Shown here piece by piece: positions 1-10,508 of a stretch of 64,000 nt of DNA (the stretch's first letter is position 1; each line of letters begins with the position of its first letter). The stretch covers positions 1 to 64,000 of the forward strand of contig CAKXKM010000001.1 in NCBI GenBank assembly GCA_934876235.1, read 5' to 3'. Position numbers and translations under genes: made by a program. A model generated the notes under the pieces. The model had not been told where the DNA came from, did no database searches, and worked only from the letters and a program-made list of their open reading frames with translations. The DNA is from Collinsella sp. AF02-46-1 (GTDB taxonomy: Bacteria > Actinomycetota > Coriobacteriia > Coriobacteriales > Coriobacteriaceae).

Positions 1-37
1 GCGTTCATCCTGAGCCAGGATCGAACTCTCCGTCCAA
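1..37 (-). rRNA. rrs: 16S ribosomal RNA, 5' end only
   Basis: Read on the minus strand, this segment contains the universal bacterial 16S 5' motif AGAGTTCGATCCTGGCTCAG, followed by GATGAACGC at the window edge. The mature 5' end is placed about seven bases before AGAGTT by analogy with E. coli numbering. The rest of the rRNA operon lies outside the window. Confidence 0.95.
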
Positions 38-438
38 ATGTGTTGGGCTTCGAGCCCGTCCGGTCCTCTCAGTCCATCGCTGATCGGTTCCGTTCGATTC
101 ATATGGTTCTGTATAGGAAAAGGAATTTCTCGGGGCCGCCTCTCGGCGGCCTTGCGAAAAACAAATCCAAGTTAGACCATTTCAAATGGTTCGATGTCTG
201 CCCGGATGCGACACTGAATGTGTCCATCCTCGCAGTATCCGGTTCTCAAGGTGCACGCTGTGCGGCTGATCCGGTCCGACCGGGCCGCGCGGCAAGGAGA
301 TATATTGCCAGACCGGAGGGGCGCCGGGGGCGGGAATCTGGGCGTACACATTTCCTACACAATTTGGGATCCGACTAACGTTTGCCAGCCGTTAACTACC
401 GCTCACCGAGCATCTCTTTATATAAGGCAGTCTCATGG
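38..438 (-). promoter_or_regulatory. 16S rRNA leader and upstream region
   Basis: About 400 bases separate the rRNA from the next gene and no credible coding frame is present. In the rRNA sense there is a strong hairpin, GGCCGCC-GAGA-GGCGGCC, at 134-151, preceded by a T-rich stretch. It could act in pre-rRNA processing or antitermination. A CTTGAGAACC-type segment further upstream resembles sequences often seen in rRNA leaders and spacers. I could not find a -35/-10 pair with good spacing, so the promoter is not assigned. Confidence 0.5.
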
Positions 439-1839
439 TTAAAGCGGATACGTTCCCCTAGCTAAAGCACAGCCAGCATCGAGCAACTCATCACGTTCTT
501 CCACCGAGAACCCCTCGGCGTAGACGCGCACCACTGGTTCGGTCCCGCTAGGACGGACCAGCAGCCACGTTTCATCCTCGAATGCTAAACTCAAGCCATC
601 CATATGACTAACGTTTTGCGGCACATTGCCACAAATCGACTTGGGGTTTACGCCCGGCAGCAGGGTTCGTAACGTTTCGGCATCTTCGGCCTCAAGGCGC
701 AAATCGCGTCGACCGTAACTCGTCTTACCAAAACTGTCCTCGAGTTGGTCGACCAGAACGCCCAAAGGCGCGTCCGTCTTTGCCATAAGCTCACACAGAA
801 TCAGACAGGCGAGGATTCCATCGCGCTCGGGCATATGCGCGGCGATGCCGATACCACCGGCTTCTTCGCCGCCCATGAGGACGCCACCCTTCTTCATCTC
901 TGCCGCTATATATTTGAAACCGACTGGTTTGACGGTCACGCGGCAGCCAAGCGCCTCGGCAATGCGACGCACGAGCGTCGAGCACGAAAGATTGACGACG
1001 ACGCGCCCCTCCAAATTACGAAATTGAACCAAGTCGCCCAAAACGAGCGCCATGATCTGATGCGGATGTATATATCTGCCGCGCTCGTCAACCGCGCCGA
1101 TACGGTCGGCGTCGCCGTCGGTCACCAGGCCAGCGCAAGCTCCGTCCTCGATAACCGTATGCTCGCAAGCGTCCACCCACGGCTCAACGGGGTCGGGGCA
1201 GATATCTTCTTGGTCAGGCGCCTGCCCGGCGTGAATCTCGTGCACCTCAACGCCAAGCTCGCGCAGCAAGTCGGCTAGATAGCCCTGGGCTGCGCCGCCC
1301 ATGGGGTCAACAACCACGCGCAGGTGCGCGGCGCGGATGGCTTCGGCATCGACAAACGATGCCACCGCTTGCATATAGTCAGGAATGATATCCGCGGTGC
1401 GATATTGCCCCTCGATCCCCATTGGCTCGGGAGCCATGGTCTCTTCGAGCTCTTCGATGACATCCTGGTTGGCGGTCGAGCCGTCACCCATGCGAATCTT
1501 GAGACACAGATAACCCTGCGGATGATGGGACCCCGTCACCATGAGCGCGCCGCACGCCTCACCGTCATAAGCCGCCGCCCACGTAAGAGCAGGGGTCGGA
1601 ACAGGTCGCGAAGCGAGCACGGCGTCTAGCCCGTGCGCTGCTAGCACACCCGCCGCAAGCTCAGCGAACTCGCGCGCCAGGGGCCGAGTGTCGAACCCTA
1701 TATATACTGTTTTGCCCGGATTGGTCTTTTGCCACAACTCGCCGACGGCATCGGCGATACGGGCAACGTTATCGGCAGTGAAGTCCTCATCGACGCGAGC
1801 GCGCCAACCGTCAGTTCCAAAATGAATTATCGCGCACAC
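439..1839 (-). CDS. phosphoglucomutase/phosphomannomutase family protein
   Basis: An alpha-D-phosphohexomutase that interconverts hexose 1- and 6-phosphates in the cytoplasm. Family landmarks are present in order. The N-terminus FGTDGWRA comes first. The phosphoserine loop reads VTGSHHPQG, where the usual form is TASHNP. The metal site is TDGDADRIG, the sugar loop GGEEAGGIG, and the C-terminal phosphate loop RPSGTEPVVRVYAEG. The longest frame would start at 1923, but homology begins at about FGTDGW, so the GTG at 1837-1839 is preferred, giving about 466 residues. Substrate (glucose, mannose or glucosamine phosphate) cannot be told from sequence. Confidence 0.88.
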   Translation of the reverse strand: MCAIIHFGTDGWRARVDEDFTADNVARIADAVGELWQKTNPGKTVYIGFDTRPLAREFAELAAGVLAAHGLDAVLASRPVPTPALTWAAAYDGEACGALMVTGSHHPQGYLCLKIRMGDGSTANQDVIEELEETMAPEPMGIEGQYRTADIIPDYMQAVASFVDAEAIRAAHLRVVVDPMGGAAQGYLADLLRELGVEVHEIHAGQAPDQEDICPDPVEPWVDACEHTVIEDGACAGLVTDGDADRIGAVDERGRYIHPHQIMALVLGDLVQFRNLEGRVVVNLSCSTLVRRIAEALGCRVTVKPVGFKYIAAEMKKGGVLMGGEEAGGIGIAAHMPERDGILACLILCELMAKTDAPLGVLVDQLEDSFGKTSYGRRDLRLEAEDAETLRTLLPGVNPKSICGNVPQNVSHMDGLSLAFEDETWLLVRPSGTEPVVRVYAEGFSVEERDELLDAGCALARGTYPL

Positions 1840-1968
1840 GCGCAGACACCTCACAGTGTTTGGATCATGGTACGCATGAGGTATACCCGCGATACACACT
1901 CGGCAACCTGCCGGCACCAGCATTCACCATTTGGGCAAATGCTGCCGAGGACATGCAAGCAATAAAAA

Positions 1969-1994
1969 AAAACCGCCCCGTATGGAGCGGTTTT
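1969..1994 (-). terminator. intrinsic terminator after the homocysteine methyltransferase gene
   Basis: On the minus strand, AAAACCGCTCC pairs with GGGCGGTTTT around a short loop, and a long T run follows. It lies five bases past the stop of the gene at 2000-2893. Confidence 0.85.
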
Positions 1995-1999
1995 GCCCT

Positions 2000-2893
2000 T
2001 TATATATCGAGCGCCTCGGCCATCGCTGCCGTAGTGATTGCCGTGGTTCCACAGCAACTGCCCACCATTGCGGCACCGGCATGTCTCCATTCGATGCATG
2101 CGCGCGCGAAAGCTTCAGGGTTCTCGTGCCATACGGGGCCATCCTGAGTCTGGACCGGATCGCCCACGTTGGGACGCACCGTGACGGGAGTAGTCGCCGA
2201 TGCAACCATCCTGGGCACCGCCGCGTTCGCGGCCGCAAGCGAACAGCAATTAACACCAACCGAGTTTGCGCCGTGTTTTTCGGCGTACAAAACGGCTGCC
2301 TCGATGTTGAGGCCATCGCCCAACAGGTCGCCTTTGTCATCAACGACAAAACTCACCAGGACAGGCATGCCGTCAGCGGCATCTCGAGCGCCGGCAAGCA
2401 TGGGCTGCAAATTACGGATAGACGTCACCGTCTCGATCAGCAGACCATCAACACCAGCATTGAGTAAGGCGTGCGCCTGTTCGCGCGCAATGCCTCGGAT
2501 CTCACGAAACTCGGCAGAGTCCTCGGCAAACCACTCAATACCGATCGGACCCATCGAGCCCAGCAGCAGCTGAGGGTGCGCCTGGCGGGCATCGTCGACG
2601 GCCCCGCGATTGACCTCCGCCACGGACGGCGCAATCTGGTCGTGCTTGAGGGCATAGCTTGATGCCTGAAAGGTATTGGTAATGAGTACCTGCGCGCCGG
2701 CGGCGACATACACGCGATGGATACGAGAAACGGTCTGCGGCTCTGCCAGATTCCAAAACGCCGGTGGAATATCGGCGGCATCGTACTCACTCAACAGAAC
2801 ACTGCCCATGGGGCCCTGCGCCAACAAGGTCTCGCTCGACAAGCGGCGCGTAAGTTCCTCGGCACCAAAGCGGTTGTAATAACTCGTATCCAT
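2000..2893 (-). CDS. mmuM: homocysteine S-methyltransferase family protein (MmuM-like)
   Basis: Transfers a methyl group, probably from S-methylmethionine or S-adenosylmethionine, to homocysteine to make methionine. The single homocysteine-methyltransferase barrel of about 297 residues shows the two zinc-ligand regions, GVNCC and the C-terminal GSCCGT. The N-terminal LLAQGPMGSVLL corresponds to the family's DGAMGT-type start. No cobalamin domain is present, so this is the short cobalamin-independent type. A GTG at 2917 overlaps the upstream regulator. The ATG at 2893 is preferred, 10 bases after that gene's stop. It is probably cotranscribed with the DtxR-type regulator and is followed by a clear terminator. 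Confidence 0.85.
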   Translation of the reverse strand: MDTSYYNRFGAEELTRRLSSETLLAQGPMGSVLLSEYDAADIPPAFWNLAEPQTVSRIHRVYVAAGAQVLITNTFQASSYALKHDQIAPSVAEVNRGAVDDARQAHPQLLLGSMGPIGIEWFAEDSAEFREIRGIAREQAHALLNAGVDGLLIETVTSIRNLQPMLAGARDAADGMPVLVSFVVDDKGDLLGDGLNIEAAVLYAEKHGANSVGVNCCSLAAANAAVPRMVASATTPVTVRPNVGDPVQTQDGPVWHENPEAFARACIEWRHAGAAMVGSCCGTTAITTAAMAEALDI

Positions 2894-2903
2894 ACATATC
2901 CCG

Positions 2904-3326
2904 CTATTCCTCGACACTGATTCCCTGTTTTTCGAGATAGGCGAGCCAGCGGTTCATCGTGTCCTCGGATAGCGCATGCTCCATCATGCAGGCCTCGGAA
3001 TCGGCTCGCTCAAATTCGACATCGAGCTCCTGAACCAAAAACGTGCGGACGAGGCGATGACGGTACCAGATAGCCGTGCCAACCTCGCGGCCGCGATCGG
3101 TCAGGACTACCTTGCCGTAGTGCGATTGCTCGACAAGCTCGGATGCCTTGAGCGCCGAAACCGCTTTATTGACCGATGCCTTGGAGACGCCAAGGCGCTG
3201 CGCGATGTCGACCGATCGCACGCCGTTGGTTTCTCCCTCTTCGCTTTCAATGCGAACCATGCACTCCAAGTAGTCTTCGTTCGCCACCGTCAGATGTAGT
3301 TCGCGCGAGCTATTTGTCGTATCCAT
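2904..3326 (-). CDS. DtxR/MntR-family metal-dependent transcriptional regulator
   Basis: A 140-residue repressor-type protein. An N-terminal winged helix (VRSVDIAQRLGVSKASVNKA, then a wing YGKVVLTDRGREV) is followed by the helical metal-binding and dimerisation domain with HRLVRTFLV and EACMMEHALSE. The last two contain the His/Glu/Cys residues that bind Mn or Fe in this family. There is no C-terminal SH3-like FeoA domain, so it is closer to MntR than to DtxR. The ATG at 3326 has an upstream GACGGAAGA. A perfect palindrome at 3380-3399 lies between it and pepT and may be its operator. Which metal it senses cannot be said. Confidence 0.85.
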   Translation of the reverse strand: MDTTNSSRELHLTVANEDYLECMVRIESEEGETNGVRSVDIAQRLGVSKASVNKAVSALKASELVEQSHYGKVVLTDRGREVGTAIWYRHRLVRTFLVQELDVEFERADSEACMMEHALSEDTMNRWLAYLEKQGISVEE

Positions 3327-3379
3327 GATCTTCCGTCCCTTCTGCATTCAATGGCTGATTCTACCCCATCCAAGCGTCG

Positions 3380-3399
3380 CGGTATGCCGTGGCATACCG
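3380..3399. promoter_or_regulatory. perfect palindrome in the divergent regulator/pepT region
   Basis: CGGTATGCC and GGCATACCG are exact inverted repeats separated by GT, centred between the regulator start (3326) and the pepT start (3447). Position and symmetry fit a dimeric repressor operator controlling one or both genes. Confidence 0.6.
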
Positions 3400-3446
3400 T
3401 GCTAGAGTTCTTGTTGCACACGACGACCAAGATTGGAGCGGTCTTT

Positions 3447-4694
3447 ATGGAAAACACCACCACGAACCCCGATGTCCTCGAACGCTTTTTGCGCTACGTC
3501 CAGATCAACACGCAGTCCGAGGATGCAAACTGCGACCAGGTACCTTCGAGCACCGTTCAGTTTGACCTTGCCAACGTGCTGGCTGAAGAGCTGCGCGAGC
3601 TTGGTGCGGAAGATGCCCACGTGACCGAGCACGCCTATGTCTGCGCGCATATCCCCGCAAGTGCGGGCGCTGAGGACAAGCCCGCCCTGGGCCTGATCGC
3701 CCATCTCGACACCACCGAAGTTGCACCGGGCGCCGGCGTGAAGCCGCACATCGTACACTACGAAGGCGGCGACCTGGTCTGCGGCACGGTTGACGGTAAG
3801 CCCGTTGCCATGAGTACCGCCAAGCTTCCCGCCCTGAATGACCTCGCGGGTGAGGACCTGGTCTGCAGCGATGGCACCACGCTGCTGGGCGCGGACGACA
3901 AGGCAGGCGTCGCCGAGATCATGTCACTTGTCGCGCGTATCGCTCAGGACCCTTCTCTGCCCCATCCCGCACTCGGCATTTGCTTCTGCCCTGACGAGGA
4001 GATCGGCCACGGAGCCGAGCTGCTGGATATCGATACCTTTGGCTGCAAGTACGCCTACACGGTCGACGGCGGCCCCATCGGCGAGCTGGAGTGGGAGTGC
4101 TTTAACGCCGCCGAGGCGACTGTCTGCTTTGAGGGCCAGTCCATCCACCCGGGCGACGCTAAGGGCCGTATGGTCAACGCAGGCAATCTGTTCTGCGACT
4201 TCAACGCGTTGCTCCCCTACGTGCAGCGTCCGGAGTATACGGAAGGCTACGAGGGCTTTTATCACCTTGAGGGTGTATCTGCGACCGTCGATCACGCCAC
4301 AGCGCGCTATATCGTCCGCGACCATGACGCCGCCAAGTTCCAGCAGAAACTCGACCTTATTGATGCCGCCGCCTCGATGCTCAACCAGCGTCTGGGTGAG
4401 GAGCGCGTGACAGTCGAGATTAAGCAGCAGTATCGAAATATGGCCGAGATCGTTTGTGACTTTCCCGAGCTTATTGATGTTGCCAAGGAAGCCTACCTTG
4501 CCTGCGGCGTTGAGCCCCAAGTGCTGCCGATTCGCGGCGGCACCGACGGCGCGCAGCTGTCGTTCCGCGGTCTGCCCTGCCCCAACCTTTCCACCGGCGG
4601 CTATTGCTACCACGGCGTCAACGAATTCGTCCCGGTCAGTTCGCTCGTCAAGATGACCGACGTGCTCCAGGAGCTCGTCGCCCGCTTTGCATAA
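3447..4694 (+). CDS. pepT: peptidase T (tripeptide aminopeptidase)
   Basis: A zinc aminopeptidase of the M20B family that removes the N-terminal residue of tripeptides in the cytoplasm. Metal-site motifs are visible: GLIAHLDTTEVAPG, GADDKAGVAEI, CFCPDEEIGHG and TVDGGPIGELE. IRGGTDGAQLSFRGLPCPN and the terminal YCYHGVNEFVP complete the signature. The upstream reading frame is open, but the ATG at 3447 gives the family start MENTTTNPDVLERFLRY and has a GGAG ten bases upstream. Length is 415 residues, normal for PepT. The gene is monocistronic with its own terminator. Confidence 0.95.
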   Translation: MENTTTNPDVLERFLRYVQINTQSEDANCDQVPSSTVQFDLANVLAEELRELGAEDAHVTEHAYVCAHIPASAGAEDKPALGLIAHLDTTEVAPGAGVKPHIVHYEGGDLVCGTVDGKPVAMSTAKLPALNDLAGEDLVCSDGTTLLGADDKAGVAEIMSLVARIAQDPSLPHPALGICFCPDEEIGHGAELLDIDTFGCKYAYTVDGGPIGELEWECFNAAEATVCFEGQSIHPGDAKGRMVNAGNLFCDFNALLPYVQRPEYTEGYEGFYHLEGVSATVDHATARYIVRDHDAAKFQQKLDLIDAAASMLNQRLGEERVTVEIKQQYRNMAEIVCDFPELIDVAKEAYLACGVEPQVLPIRGGTDGAQLSFRGLPCPNLSTGGYCYHGVNEFVPVSSLVKMTDVLQELVARFA

Positions 4695-4720
4695 GCCTGG
4701 CTGCACAAGTCAAAAAGACG

Positions 4721-4758
4721 AATCGCCCCGTCCTCAACCAAGAACGGGGCGATTTTTT
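4721..4758 (+). terminator. intrinsic terminator of pepT
   Basis: ATCGCCCCGT pairs with ACGGGGCGAT across a 12-base loop, and six T residues follow. It starts 27 bases after the pepT stop. Confidence 0.92.
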
Positions 4759-4800
4759 GCTGCAATGAGAACAGGTTGACGCACGCCAGCCTCTTAACGC

Positions 4801-4940
4801 AAGGAGTGTCCCAAACTGCCGGCACAAAAGGAACGTCCCCAAGTGCCGCAAAATGACGACATCCACTCTCGCTTTGTGGGTAGTCATTGGGGAGGTTCTT
4901 GTTTGACTAGTCGTTTAAAAACGTCCCCAATGACTACCCA
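4801..4940. repeat. family-B nested palindromic repeat, copy 1
   Basis: This contains the module GGAGTGTCCCAAA..., then GGAACGTCCCCAAGTGCCG. A 16-bp perfect inverted repeat follows, GGGTAGTCATTGGGGA at 4879-4894 against 4925-4940. The same module and a similar palindrome recur at 49861-49960, and in both places they lie directly upstream of a family-A hairpin element. No coding frame is supported. Confidence 0.75.
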
Positions 4941-4963
4941 ACGACTAGTCCGGACCAAGGCAA

Positions 4964-5130
4964 CGCCGATGTTTTGGCAACGACAGCGAAAACCCGCCAG
5001 AGCGAGCAAGGTGCCTTGAAACGAGGCGGCATTGATCTTTTGATCATGCCGCCGAAGTTGAAAGGCAGATTGCCGCTCTGGCGGGTTTGCAGCGTCAACT
5101 GGTTACGCGGGCTGGTAAGCCTGCGTAACC
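4964..5130. repeat. family-A bipartite hairpin element, copy 1
   Basis: Hairpin I has a 15-bp outer stem (4990-5004 with 5074-5088), a middle stem and an inner hairpin GGCGGCA..TGATC-TTTT-GATCA-TGCCGCC. Hairpin II (5101-5130) is GGTTACGCGGGC...GCCTGCGTAACC and ends exactly at the base before the stop codon of the LCP gene. Four more copies are at 20524, 26481, 30257 and 49978. Confidence 0.85.
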
Positions 5131-6360
5131 CTAATAATTGGCCTCGTAGCCGTTGCCGTCGCCGGTGGGCTCTTCGTAGTAATCGGAACTGTCGCTCGAA
5201 TCGTCGGAATCGTCAGAGCTGACCGATGAGGTTGCGGTACCGTTTGCGTAGTCGTCAGACGTGTTGTTGCTGAGGTCACCGATCGTAGAGCTGGAACCGT
5301 CGGAAAGACCCATGGTGTTGGGACCCTTGGGATCCTTGCCGGCATCGACGCGCTCCATCATTTCCTTGAGCTCGTCCTCGTAGACAAAGACGTAGCTCAC
5401 ACCGTCGATCATGGTGCTGTCGTCGGCGTACGAGGGCAGGTTGGCCGAGTAGATACCGTCGACATCCATACCGCGCATGGCGTTGACCGTAGCCACGATA
5501 TCCTGAACGCTCATATCGGTTACAAGCATATCGGACAGCGAATTAACCAGGCCAAAGATCTTCGTGGCATCGAAGTTATTGAGAATCTGGTTGGCAAGGG
5601 CGCCAAGCACCTGACGCTGGTGGCGCATGCGCGTGTAATCGCCGTCGGCATAGGTGTAGCGGCAGCGGGCATAGGTAAGGGCGGTGGCACCGTCCATATG
5701 CTGCTGGCCAGCGGTAATCTTAATATCCAGGTGCTCGGGGTCGTCAACATCATCGGTTGCGTTAATGTCGATACCGCCAACCGAATCAATCAGCGCCTGC
5801 ATACCGTCGAAGCTGACCTCGGCATAGTGGGAAATCTGAACACCGCACAGCTCGTTGACCGCCTCGACCATGGCCTCGGCGCCGCCAACGGTATGGCAGG
5901 CGTTGATCTTCATGGTCTCGCCCTTGTACTCGACCTTGGTGTCGCGCGGAACGGAAATGAGCGTCGCCTGCTTTTGCGTGGGGTCGATGCGTGCCAGGAT
6001 AATCGAGTCGGCACGATACGTATCCTCGCCCGGACGGCCGTCGGTGCCAAGAAGCAGCACGTAGAACGGATCCTTTGCCTCATCGGTGTCAACCAGAACC
6101 CGACGCAGATTGTCAGTAATGACATTAGAATCGCCGAGCTTGCCCATAATGGTGGCAAACCACAGGCCGGCAGCGGTAGTGGCACTCAGCAGCACGCCAA
6201 GCACGACAATGAGCGCGACGTGACGAATCGTGTGGCTACGGCGGCGTTGACGAGCGCGCTCGGAATAGCGAGCCACGTTATCGCGACTGTAGATCTTGGC
6301 CTGCGCACCAGTTGAGGGTCTTCGGGTGGTGGTATCCGCGAGGGGCTTTTTATTAAACAT
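5131..6360 (-). CDS. LCP-family (LytR-CpsA-Psr) cell-wall glycopolymer ligase
   Basis: Attaches anionic glycopolymers to peptidoglycan at the outer membrane face. After about 45 cytoplasmic residues there is one membrane helix (around HVALIVVLGVLLSATTAAGL). The extracellular LCP domain shows the family residues in DSIILARIDPTQKQATLISVPRDT, KINACHTVGGAEAMVEAVNELCG, VDSVGGID-type DSVGGIDINATDDVDD and YARCRYTYADGDYTRMRHQRQVL. The last ~60 residues are a disordered Ser/Asp-rich tail, unusual in amount but common in secreted actinobacterial proteins. The ATG at 6360 is chosen, with an in-frame TTG six bases earlier. It follows murA by 12 bases, consistent with a cell-wall operon. Confidence 0.92.
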   Translation of the reverse strand: MFNKKPLADTTTRRPSTGAQAKIYSRDNVARYSERARQRRRSHTIRHVALIVVLGVLLSATTAAGLWFATIMGKLGDSNVITDNLRRVLVDTDEAKDPFYVLLLGTDGRPGEDTYRADSIILARIDPTQKQATLISVPRDTKVEYKGETMKINACHTVGGAEAMVEAVNELCGVQISHYAEVSFDGMQALIDSVGGIDINATDDVDDPEHLDIKITAGQQHMDGATALTYARCRYTYADGDYTRMRHQRQVLGALANQILNNFDATKIFGLVNSLSDMLVTDMSVQDIVATVNAMRGMDVDGIYSANLPSYADDSTMIDGVSYVFVYEDELKEMMERVDAGKDPKGPNTMGLSDGSSSTIGDLSNNTSDDYANGTATSSVSSDDSDDSSDSSDYYEEPTGDGNGYEANY

Positions 6361-6372
6361 AGGCAACCTGTA

Positions 6373-7656
6373 TTAGTAGATGACGGGATCGGGGACGGTA
6401 GCATGCTCGACATGCGCGCCGAGCGCCTGCAGCTTTTCGACAAACTGCTCGTAGCCGCGCTTGATGTGATGGATAGCCGAAACCTCGGTCGTCCCGTCGG
6501 CGATCAAGCCCGCTACGACGAGGGCCGCTCCGCCGCGCAAATCGGGCGAGGTAACCTGTGCACCCGAGAAGCCCTTGACGCCATGAATCATGGCATGATG
6601 GCTCTCGATACGAATGTCGGCACCCATGCGCACCAGCTCAGAGGCAAACATAAAGCGATTCTCGAAGATGTTCTCGGTAATAACGGAACTGCCGTCGGCA
6701 AGGGCGGAGAGCACCATAATCTGCGCCTGCATGTCGGTCGGGAAACCGGGGAACGGAAGCGTCTGGATGTCGACCGGCTTAATACGCTCGGCACGGTTCA
6801 CATGGACGCCATCCTCGACGCGCTCGCAGTCGATACCCATGAGCTCCATCTTCTTGAGCACCATGCCCAAATGAATGGGGCAAAAGCCCGTGACATCGAC
6901 ACCGCGATTGTCCGCCATCAACGCACCGGCGACGATAAAGGTACCGGCCTCGATGCGGTCGCCCACCACGCGATGGATAACGGGATGGAGCTCTTCCACG
7001 CCTTCGATAGTCACGACGGGCGTACCGGCGCCAACAATCTTGGCGCCCATCTCGTTGAGCATGTTGGCGAGATCGACGATCTCGGGCTCGCGGGCGGCAT
7101 TGTCGATAACCGTGGTGCCCTGTGCGCGCACAGAGGCCATGATGAGATTCTCGGTCGCACCGACGCTGGCGAACTCGAGCGTGACGGTGGTACCGCGCAG
7201 ACCTTGGGGCGCATTAGCGTTGATGTAACCGTGGGCGGTATCGAACTCAACGCCCAGGGCCTCAAGACCAAGAATGTGCATATCGATCTTACGAGCACCC
7301 AGGTTGCAGCCGCCCGGCATGGCAATTTTGGCGCGATGGAAGCGGCCCAGCAGGGGCCCCATGACGGCGGTGGAAGCGCGCATCTTGGCAACGAGCTCGT
7401 AGGGGGCCTCCCATGAATCGACCTGAGAGGTATCAATCTCGAGCGTGTGCTCGTCGAGAACATCGATCGTAGCGCCCATGCCCTTGAGCACCTTGCCCAT
7501 CACGTGGACATCGGAAATATCGGGCACGTTCTGCAGCGTCGTCTTGCCCGGCGCCAGAAGCGTTGCCGCCATGAGTTTGAGCGCGGAGTTCTTGGCGCCC
7601 GAGACGGGCACGGAGCCTCCGATGGCGTGGCCACCCTCAACGCGGATAATATCCAA
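6373..7656 (-). CDS. murA: UDP-N-acetylglucosamine 1-carboxyvinyltransferase
   Basis: First committed step of peptidoglycan synthesis: transfer of enolpyruvate from PEP to UDP-GlcNAc. Length (427) and motifs are standard. GAKNSALK contains the Lys22 equivalent. AMPGGCNLGARKIDMH contains the catalytic cysteine (Cys117, equivalent to Cys115 of E. coli), so the enzyme should be of the fosfomycin-sensitive Cys type. FPTDMQAQ and GGAALVVAGL close the fold. It lies after the atp operon terminator and leads into the LCP ligase gene. Confidence 0.96.
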   Translation of the reverse strand: MDIIRVEGGHAIGGSVPVSGAKNSALKLMAATLLAPGKTTLQNVPDISDVHVMGKVLKGMGATIDVLDEHTLEIDTSQVDSWEAPYELVAKMRASTAVMGPLLGRFHRAKIAMPGGCNLGARKIDMHILGLEALGVEFDTAHGYINANAPQGLRGTTVTLEFASVGATENLIMASVRAQGTTVIDNAAREPEIVDLANMLNEMGAKIVGAGTPVVTIEGVEELHPVIHRVVGDRIEAGTFIVAGALMADNRGVDVTGFCPIHLGMVLKKMELMGIDCERVEDGVHVNRAERIKPVDIQTLPFPGFPTDMQAQIMVLSALADGSSVITENIFENRFMFASELVRMGADIRIESHHAMIHGVKGFSGAQVTSPDLRGGAALVVAGLIADGTTEVSAIHHIKRGYEQFVEKLQALGAHVEHATVPDPVIY

Positions 7657-7669
7657 GGTCTACCCTTTC

Positions 7670-7708
7670 AAAAAGCATGCCCGGGGTGGCTGGGCCATCC
7701 CGGGCATG
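7670..7708 (-). terminator. intrinsic terminator of the atp operon
   Basis: On the minus strand, CATGCCCGGG pairs with CCCGGGCATG around a loop that can itself fold, and CTTTTTG follows. It is placed between atpC and murA. Confidence 0.9.
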
Positions 7709-7744
7709 ATGTGTTCGCAAATGGTCGAACGCTAAATCGTTTGA

Positions 7745-8137
7745 CTATTGGGCAAGCTTGAGCTTACACCATGCGATTTCATTATAGAGGTAGGCGCGGC
7801 GTGCATCATCCTCCGACAAATTACCCAGCTTCTCTTCAAAACCTTGAATATCAGCTTTAAGCTTGTCGGCATCGACGGTCGCCAAATCGCAAGCGCGCTC
7901 GGCGAGAACGGTCACGACATCGTCCGCAACCTGGGCATAGCCGCCGGCCACGGCAAACGTGTGGTCGACAGTGCCCATGGCCTTATCGGAAACGCGAACG
8001 TAACCGCGGTCGATCGTGCAGATCTCGCTGGAGTGAGCAGGCAGGACGCCAAACTCGCCATCCGTGGACGGAATCGACACAAACGCAGCGTCGCCCTCAT
8101 AGGCGCAGCTCACGGGGCACACGATGCGGATACGCAT
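7745..8137 (-). CDS. atpC: F1Fo ATP synthase epsilon subunit
   Basis: Central-stalk subunit of F1 that couples and regulates rotation. The 130-residue protein has the N-terminal beta sandwich (FVSIPSTDGEFGVLPAHSSEI, the family GxxGxLPxHxP region; VAGGYAQVADDVVTVLAERA) and a C-terminal helical hairpin. It is the last gene of the atp operon, three bases after atpD. Confidence 0.95.
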   Translation of the reverse strand: MRIRIVCPVSCAYEGDAAFVSIPSTDGEFGVLPAHSSEICTIDRGYVRVSDKAMGTVDHTFAVAGGYAQVADDVVTVLAERACDLATVDADKLKADIQGFEEKLGNLSEDDARRAYLYNEIAWCKLKLAQ

Positions 8138-8140
8138 AAC

Positions 8141-10503
<2,363 letters not shown>

Positions 10504-10508
10504 GGGGC

